Below, piece after piece: positions 55,674 to 61,170 of a stretch of DNA of 64,000 bases; positions within the stretch are counted from its first letter, which is position 1; the number at the start of each line of letters is the position of its first letter. The DNA comes from Thalassobellus sediminis (lineage in GTDB: Bacteria; Bacteroidota; Bacteroidia; Flavobacteriales; Flavobacteriaceae): contig NZ_JBISCD010000040.1 in assembly GCF_044386045.1 (NCBI RefSeq), positions 372,001-436,000 of the forward strand, read 5' to 3'. Under the pieces are notes generated by a model, which had not been told where the DNA came from, did not search any database, and saw nothing but the letters and a program-made list of their open reading frames with translations. Both the position numbers and the translations under genes were made by a program.

Positions 55674-57461
55674 ATGCCTTTTAATTCTAAAAGCCTTTTA
55701 CGAAAATTTTTAATCTGGAAATACAAACATATTTCCGAACTTCAATTTGTTTACATCCTTAGTATTCTAGTTGGATTTTTAGCAGGTTTAGGGACAGTAA
55801 CACTCAAAAATATAACCCATTACATCCGGTTACTCTTTGATTTAAACTTTTTTAAAAATCACCAAAATACGTTCTACTTTATTTTTCCAATTATTGGGTT
55901 ACTACTCGTTTATATCATAAAGCAAACGTGGTTAAAAAAACATATTGGGCATGGTATTTCATCAACATTACATGCTATTTCAAAACTAAATGGTATTATT
56001 CCCAGATATAATATATACGCCTCATTAATTACGGCGCCATTAACTGCCGGTTTTGGTGGTTCTGTTGGTTTACAAGGTCCTGCAGTTAGTTTAGGTTCAG
56101 CTCTAGGCTCAAACGCAGCTCAGTTATTCCATATGAACACAAAAACACGCATGCTATTAATTGGCTGCGCTACTGCTGGTGCTATGGCATCTATGTTTAA
56201 AGCGCCTATTGCAGCTATTATTTTTGCAGTAGAAATTTTTAGTTTAGATATTGCGTTCACTTCCTTAGTCCCGCTTTTATTAGCTTCTATTTCGGCAGTT
56301 GTAACCTCCTATATGTTTTTAGGAACCGATATATTACTTAATTTTAAATTAACTGATAAATTTGAAGTTAACGATATCGCCTTTTATATCCTTTTAGGAC
56401 TCATGACTGCCATAGCTTCTGTATATTTTTCAAAAGTATTTTTTGGTATTACCAATTTTTTCAAACAATTTGAAAGTCGGGCTTTACGATTATTAATCGG
56501 AGGTGTCGCCATAGGCACCATGCTTTATTTTATCCCTCCATTATATGGTGAAGGTTACGGTATTATGAACAACCTGCTAAAAGGAGACCATCTAGCAGCT
56601 ATTGGAAACACACCTTTTCAGTTAGATTTATCAAACATCTGGATTGTTATTGCTTTACTACTTGGCATCGCAATATTTAAGGCCATTGCCATGACAACTA
56701 CTTTTGGAGCTGGTGGTGTAGGAGGCGTCTTTATTCCAACATTGGTTATGGGAAGCGCTTTAGGTAATGCCTTTGCTAAAATAATTAATAACCTAGGTTT
56801 AGATTTTAATGTTTCAGAATCTAATTTTACATTAATAGGAATGACAGGATTAATGGCTGGCGTACTGCACGCACCATTAACAGCTATTTTCCTAATTGCA
56901 GAAATAACAGGCGGTTACGAGTTGTTTGTTCCTTTAATGCTCGTATCGGCCATATCATTTTCTATAACAAAGTATTATGTATCTCATTCTATATACACGC
57001 TGAAATTAGCCGAACGCGGCGAATTAATAACACACGATAAAGACCAGAATGTGCTCATGGTTCTAGATATTGATAAAGTTATTGAAACCAATTTTGTTAT
57101 TTTAAAACCAGAGATGCTACTTGGAGATATTTTAAAAAACGCCGTTTCAAAATCTTCTAGAAATCATTTCCCTGTGGTAAATGATGAACACGAATTTTTA
57201 GGCGTTATTAGACTTGATGATGTTAGACATATGATGTTTAATTCAGAGCTATACGATAAAGTAGATGCCGCAAGTCTTATGCATGCAGATGCGGGCATTA
57301 TTGATTACGACAACGATTCTATGAACCAAATTATGGATAAATTTAAAACTAGTGGCGCATGGAATTTACCGGTTATAAAAAACGGCAAATATTTTGGTTA
57401 CATTTCAAAATCTAAACTACTAACCGCATACCGTCGCCAATTAATTAATTTCACTAAATAA
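55674..57461 (+). CDS. ClC family chloride channel/transporter with C-terminal CBS pair
   Basis: The 595-residue protein has the ClC membrane domain (about 1-450) with GHGIS in place of GSGIP. GSVGLQGPAVSLGS stands where most ClCs have GREGP, and GGVGGVFIPTLVMG is present. Two CBS domains (about 470-590) follow. The gating glutamate position (about residue 134) is Gln; in E. coli ClC the same change mimics the open, uncoupled state, so channel-like rather than H+/Cl- exchange behaviour is inferred. The small two-helix protein gene follows with no gap. Confidence 0.92.
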   Translation: MPFNSKSLLRKFLIWKYKHISELQFVYILSILVGFLAGLGTVTLKNITHYIRLLFDLNFFKNHQNTFYFIFPIIGLLLVYIIKQTWLKKHIGHGISSTLHAISKLNGIIPRYNIYASLITAPLTAGFGGSVGLQGPAVSLGSALGSNAAQLFHMNTKTRMLLIGCATAGAMASMFKAPIAAIIFAVEIFSLDIAFTSLVPLLLASISAVVTSYMFLGTDILLNFKLTDKFEVNDIAFYILLGLMTAIASVYFSKVFFGITNFFKQFESRALRLLIGGVAIGTMLYFIPPLYGEGYGIMNNLLKGDHLAAIGNTPFQLDLSNIWIVIALLLGIAIFKAIAMTTTFGAGGVGGVFIPTLVMGSALGNAFAKIINNLGLDFNVSESNFTLIGMTGLMAGVLHAPLTAIFLIAEITGGYELFVPLMLVSAISFSITKYYVSHSIYTLKLAERGELITHDKDQNVLMVLDIDKVIETNFVILKPEMLLGDILKNAVSKSSRNHFPVVNDEHEFLGVIRLDDVRHMMFNSELYDKVDAASLMHADAGIIDYDNDSMNQIMDKFKTSGAWNLPVIKNGKYFGYISKSKLLTAYRRQLINFTK

Positions 57462-57698
57462 ATGAAATACCTCATTTTATTATTAGCTATTGCAACATTT
57501 ACAAGTATTATTTTAGGCTTTACTATAAATTTAGAATACTCACAAAAACTTATTGGATTTGGCGTAGTCGGTCTTTTCCTAATAGTATTTCCACTATTCG
57601 CATATTACCGCTGGAAAGGCAAAGACATTAAAGATTATATGCTAACAAAAGAAAATTTAGATAAAATGCGAGAACGAGAAGGCGATAATCGTAAGTGA
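57462..57698 (+). CDS. small two-helix membrane protein
   Basis: The 78-residue protein has two hydrophobic helices (about 2-22 and 31-50) and a charged cytoplasmic tail (DKMREREGDNRK). No family is recognised. The start codon immediately follows the ClC stop codon, so it is almost certainly translated from the same message and might be an accessory subunit; this is inferred from position. Confidence 0.72.
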   Translation: MKYLILLLAIATFTSIILGFTINLEYSQKLIGFGVVGLFLIVFPLFAYYRWKGKDIKDYMLTKENLDKMREREGDNRK

Positions 57699-57718
57699 TT
57701 TTTTTGGTGTTCCCTTTC

Positions 57719-57793
57719 AGGTCGCGCTTTACACTGCAATCTTTTTGCTCGTACCTCACAAAAAGGATTTCCGTTGCAATCGCTAACACGGAA
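57719..57793 (-). repeat. dispersed 3'-end stem element, copy C
   Basis: On the minus strand this copy reads GTTAGCGATTGCAACGG on one side and GATTGCAGTGTAAAGCGCG on the other. They flank the stem CTTTTTG (57741-57747) and CAAAAAG (57759-57765) with an 11-nt loop. It matches copies A and B in layout and in the paired halves. It follows the tadA stop codon by about 20 nt in tadA's direction, in a convergent gap. Confidence 0.6.
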
Positions 57794-57813
57794 ATGTCTG
57801 CCAAATACAGTCC

Positions 57814-58263
57814 TTAATTTAAATTGCGCTTTTCTATAAAAAACCGTTTTAAAAGCGCCGAAGCTTCTTCAGCCATCACACCACCTTTAATAATTGTTTT
57901 AGGATGTAGTTTCGTATTCAAATTAATACAACCTCGTGCTTCATCTCTAGCACCATAAACAATATTAGAAATCTGACTCCAATACAAAGCGCCTGCACAC
58001 ATTTGACAAGGTTCTAAAGTAACATATAGCGTACATTGTTTAAGATATTTTCCACCTAAAAAATTAGCAGCAGCGGTAATGGCTTGCATTTCGGCATGTG
58101 CCGTCACATCATTTAAAGTTTCAGTTAAATTATGTCCGCGTGCAATAATTCTATTATCAATAACAACAACAGCACCCACAGGAATTTCTCCTTTATCTAA
58201 AGCAGCCTCAGCTTCATTTAGGGCTTTTTTCATAAAATAGGTGTCATCAAAAGGTTCTATCAT
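57814..58263 (-). CDS. tadA: tRNA-specific adenosine deaminase / nucleoside deaminase
   Basis: The enzyme converts A34 to inosine in tRNA-Arg(ACG); close relatives deaminate guanine or cytosine. The 149-residue protein shows the zinc and catalytic residues: the HAEMQAI motif (His ligand and catalytic Glu) and the PCQMCAGALYW cysteine pair. The YGARDEARG segment after it is typical of TadA. Length is normal. A guanine deaminase role is less likely but not excluded. Confidence 0.92.
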   Translation of the reverse strand: MIEPFDDTYFMKKALNEAEAALDKGEIPVGAVVVIDNRIIARGHNLTETLNDVTAHAEMQAITAAANFLGGKYLKQCTLYVTLEPCQMCAGALYWSQISNIVYGARDEARGCINLNTKLHPKTIIKGGVMAEEASALLKRFFIEKRNLN

Positions 58264-58268
58264 AATAG

Positions 58269-58276
58269 CAAAAATA
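58269..58276 (-). promoter_or_regulatory. -7 promoter element of tadA
   Basis: Reads TATTTTTG on the minus strand with only five bases before the ATG, which would give a nearly leaderless message. Confidence 0.3.
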
Positions 58277-58351
58277 CAATTTCAGATTCTTTATTAAGGT
58301 TTCGGCAGGAAATTTGATGCCTATATAGCCTAAACTTCTCATTATAAACAC

Positions 58352-59341
58352 ATGAAAAACTACTATTCAATTTCAATACCAGAACCTTGCCACGAAGATT
58401 GGAATAAAATGACACAAAAAGATAAAGGTAGATTTTGTAATTCTTGTGTTAAAACAGTGGTCGATTTCACAAAAATGAACACTTACGAAATTCAAAATTT
58501 TATAAACGACAATAAAAACAATCGTATCTGCGGGCACTTTAAACAAAGTCAATTAGATAGCATTAATATCTATATTCCATCAAAGTTTTTAGAGCAACGT
58601 CAAAATTTTCATAAAACCTTTCTATTAGCTTTACTTATTGTAATGGGAACCACTTTAATGAACTGCACCAATAAAAATGGGAACAAACAGAAAATAGACA
58701 GTATTGAAGTTATAGATACTTTAAATAACAATAGAATTGATATACTTGGTGGTATTGGAGAAATAACAGAAATAGATTCTCTTCAAAAAAAATCTTGTAA
58801 AACAAAACCTAAAAAGGAAACAATTATTGACATAGTAACTGATGGGGAATTAGTTATTGAAACTGTTGGAGATATTGAAATTGTAGAAGAACAAATAATT
58901 AGTAAAGATTCATTAGATATTCCTGAAATACCCGAAGTTGAAATTATGGGAGACATAATCTCAGAAGATGAAATTGAACAAGAAATCGTTTTCGGAATGA
59001 CGGTCGTTGAAACTCCTCCAGAATTTAAGGACACTCCTAAAAACTTATCAATAAAAGAAAAAAGAGATTATTTTTCAAAACGAATATCAAAGATTGTTTC
59101 AAAAAACTTCAATACAGCTATTTGTTTAGATTTAAAAGGCAAACAAAAAGTTTACACAAAATTTAAAATTGATAAAAATGGAAATATAATAGGTATCAAA
59201 GCCAGAGCACCTCACACGTTATTTGAAGAAGAAGCAAAACGTGTTCTTAAACTTTTACCAAAACTTATTCCTGCTAAACAAAAAGGAGAACCTGTTGAGA
59301 TAGTTTATTATTTACCCATTATTTTTCAAATAGAAGAATAA
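58352..59341 (+). CDS. TonB C-terminal domain protein with N-terminal four-cysteine domain
   Basis: The 329-residue protein joins three parts. Residues 1-70 form a small domain with Cys at 13, 29, 32 and 60 (PCHEDWNKM, GRFCNSCVKTVVDFT, ICGHF), resembling a zinc-binding module I recall at the N-terminus of various Bacteroidota proteins. A single membrane helix (about 88-104) follows, then a long acidic spacer (about 110-225) and a TonB C-terminal domain (about 250-329, VYTKFKIDKNGNIIGIKA). This suggests a TonB-like energiser with a cytoplasmic sensor. The ExbB/ExbD genes are at 32-34 kb. Confidence 0.8.
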   Translation: MKNYYSISIPEPCHEDWNKMTQKDKGRFCNSCVKTVVDFTKMNTYEIQNFINDNKNNRICGHFKQSQLDSINIYIPSKFLEQRQNFHKTFLLALLIVMGTTLMNCTNKNGNKQKIDSIEVIDTLNNNRIDILGGIGEITEIDSLQKKSCKTKPKKETIIDIVTDGELVIETVGDIEIVEEQIISKDSLDIPEIPEVEIMGDIISEDEIEQEIVFGMTVVETPPEFKDTPKNLSIKEKRDYFSKRISKIVSKNFNTAICLDLKGKQKVYTKFKIDKNGNIIGIKARAPHTLFEEEAKRVLKLLPKLIPAKQKGEPVEIVYYLPIIFQIEE

Positions 59342-59351
59342 TAAAAACTTG

Positions 59352-59359
59352 TACTTTTG
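59352..59359 (+). promoter_or_regulatory. -7 promoter element of dxs
   Basis: TACTTTTG matches TAnnTTTG. It ends four bases before the GTG at 59364 and overlaps the TTG at 59349, so it supports the GTG and a nearly leaderless transcript. Confidence 0.4.
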
Positions 59360-59363
59360 CTTC

Positions 59364-61136
59364 GTGCAAAAATCCTTTTTAAAACATATCAATTCTCCCA
59401 AAGAACTTCGTCTTTTAAAGCTAGAAGAATTACCACTACTTGCCAAAGAATTACGTGAGTTCATCATTAATATTATCGCCACCAAAGAAGGTCATTTAGG
59501 CGCTAGTTTGGGTGTGGTTGAATTAACCATTGCACTACATTATGTTTTTAACACCCCAGACGATCAACTTATTTGGGATGTGGGACATCAAGCTTACGGA
59601 CATAAAATATTAACTGGTAGAAAAGATGATTTTCATACCAACAGACAAATAGACGGCATAAGTGGTTTCCCTAAACGCGATGAAAGCATATATGATGCCT
59701 TTGGTGTTGGGCATGCCTCAACCTCTATTTCGGCAGCATTGGGTATGGCAATTGCTTCTAAATTAAAAGGAGAAACAGAAAAACAACATATTGCTGTTAT
59801 TGGTGATGCTAGTATTGCTGGCGGTATGGCTTTTGAAGGCTTAAACCATGCCGGTGTTACAGATGCTAATTTACTAGTGATTTTAAATGATAATGCCATT
59901 GGTATTGACCCAAGTGTTGGAGCTTTAAAACAATATTTAACCAACGTTAAAAAAGGGATTCAGAGAAAAAACAATATTATCAAAGCCTTAAATTTCGATT
60001 ATTCGGGTCCTATTGACGGTCATGATATTGACAAAGTTATTTCGGAACTTGAACGCTTAAAATCGATTAAAGGTCCGAAGTTTTTACATATAATAACAAC
60101 CAAAGGCAAAGGCTTAAAACAAGCCGAAGAAGATCAAGTAAAATACCATGCACCTGGAAAATTTAATGCGTCTACTGGCGATATTATTTCGAAAACACCT
60201 TCTGAATTCACAAAGTATCAAGATGTTTTTGGGCATACTATAGTAGAACTTGCTAAACAAAACAAACGTATTGTTGGTATTACACCCGCAATGCCTACAG
60301 GAAGTTCGTTAAAACATATGATGACAGAAATGCCAGAGCGTGCTTTTGATGTTGGTATTGCTGAACAACATGCGGTAACTTTAGCTGCAGGTATGGCAAC
60401 GCAAGGTTTAACGCCGTTTTGCAACATCTATTCTACGTTTTTACAACGGGCTTACGACCAAATAATTCATGATGTTGCTATTCAAAAACTACCCGTTATT
60501 TTTTGTTTAGACCGTGCTGGGTTGGTTGGTGAAGATGGTGCCACACATCATGGTGTGTACGATTTAAGTTTTTTAAGATGTATTCCTAATTTGATGATTT
60601 TTGCACCTAGAAATGAAATTGAATTAAGAAACATTATGTACACAGCGCAATTAGGATTAGAACAACCTATTGCGATTCGTTACCCTAGAGGGCGAGGTAT
60701 TACTATTGATTGGAAACAACCATTTTCTGAAATAGAAATTGGTAAAGGCATTCAGCTTAAAGAAGGAAAGAATCTAGCTATTTTAAGTATTGGAACTATG
60801 TCTAAAAATGTTTCGGAAGCAATTTTGAATATGGATGTATCTCATTATGATATGCGTTTTGTGAAGCCTTTAGATGAAATATTACTTCATACTATTTTTG
60901 AAAAACATAACACTATTATTACTGTTGAAGATAATAGTATAAAAGGTGGTTTTGGAACGGCTGTTTTAGAGTTTGCTGCTGAACATAATTATAAAAACAC
61001 TATAAAGACATTAGGAATTCCTGATGTATTTATTGAACACGGGAAGGTTGATGAACTTCAAAAACGAATAGGTTTGGATGTTGAAAACCTTAGTAACTAC
61101 ATAAGGAATTTGCATAAAAAAAAGGGAAGTGTTTAG
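59364..61136 (+). CDS. dxs: 1-deoxy-D-xylulose-5-phosphate synthase
   Basis: The enzyme joins pyruvate and glyceraldehyde 3-phosphate with thiamine diphosphate, the first step of the MEP isoprenoid pathway. The 590-residue protein has IWDVGHQAYGHKILTGR, GVGHASTSISAALGMA, the GDASIAGGMAFEGLNHAG cofactor motif with NDNAIGI, and the C-terminal transketolase half (DRAGLVGEDGATHHGVYD). There is no ATG. GTG at 59364 (MQKSFLKHINSPKEL) is preferred to TTG at 59349, which falls in the promoter. The N-terminus is slightly shorter than in E. coli Dxs. A very strong hairpin follows. Confidence 0.95.
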   Translation: MQKSFLKHINSPKELRLLKLEELPLLAKELREFIINIIATKEGHLGASLGVVELTIALHYVFNTPDDQLIWDVGHQAYGHKILTGRKDDFHTNRQIDGISGFPKRDESIYDAFGVGHASTSISAALGMAIASKLKGETEKQHIAVIGDASIAGGMAFEGLNHAGVTDANLLVILNDNAIGIDPSVGALKQYLTNVKKGIQRKNNIIKALNFDYSGPIDGHDIDKVISELERLKSIKGPKFLHIITTKGKGLKQAEEDQVKYHAPGKFNASTGDIISKTPSEFTKYQDVFGHTIVELAKQNKRIVGITPAMPTGSSLKHMMTEMPERAFDVGIAEQHAVTLAAGMATQGLTPFCNIYSTFLQRAYDQIIHDVAIQKLPVIFCLDRAGLVGEDGATHHGVYDLSFLRCIPNLMIFAPRNEIELRNIMYTAQLGLEQPIAIRYPRGRGITIDWKQPFSEIEIGKGIQLKEGKNLAILSIGTMSKNVSEAILNMDVSHYDMRFVKPLDEILLHTIFEKHNTIITVEDNSIKGGFGTAVLEFAAEHNYKNTIKTLGIPDVFIEHGKVDELQKRIGLDVENLSNYIRNLHKKKGSV

Positions 61137-61159
61137 TTTCCCTTTTTTTTATGCAAATT
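61107..61159. terminator. bidirectional terminator between dxs and the T9SS protein gene
   Basis: A perfect 22-bp stem (AATTTGCA then eight A and GGGAA, against TTCCC, eight T and TGCAAATT) encloses a nine-base loop. The left arm and loop include the last dxs codons and stop codon. Confidence 0.92.
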
Positions 61160-61170
61160 AAGTTTATTAT

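Noticed and set aside
58441..58670. Lipoprotein attachment at Cys 105 of the TonB-domain protein
   Set aside because: LMNC is a poor lipobox and lies about 100 residues from the N-terminus, after a separate cysteine-containing domain; a plain membrane anchor is more likely.
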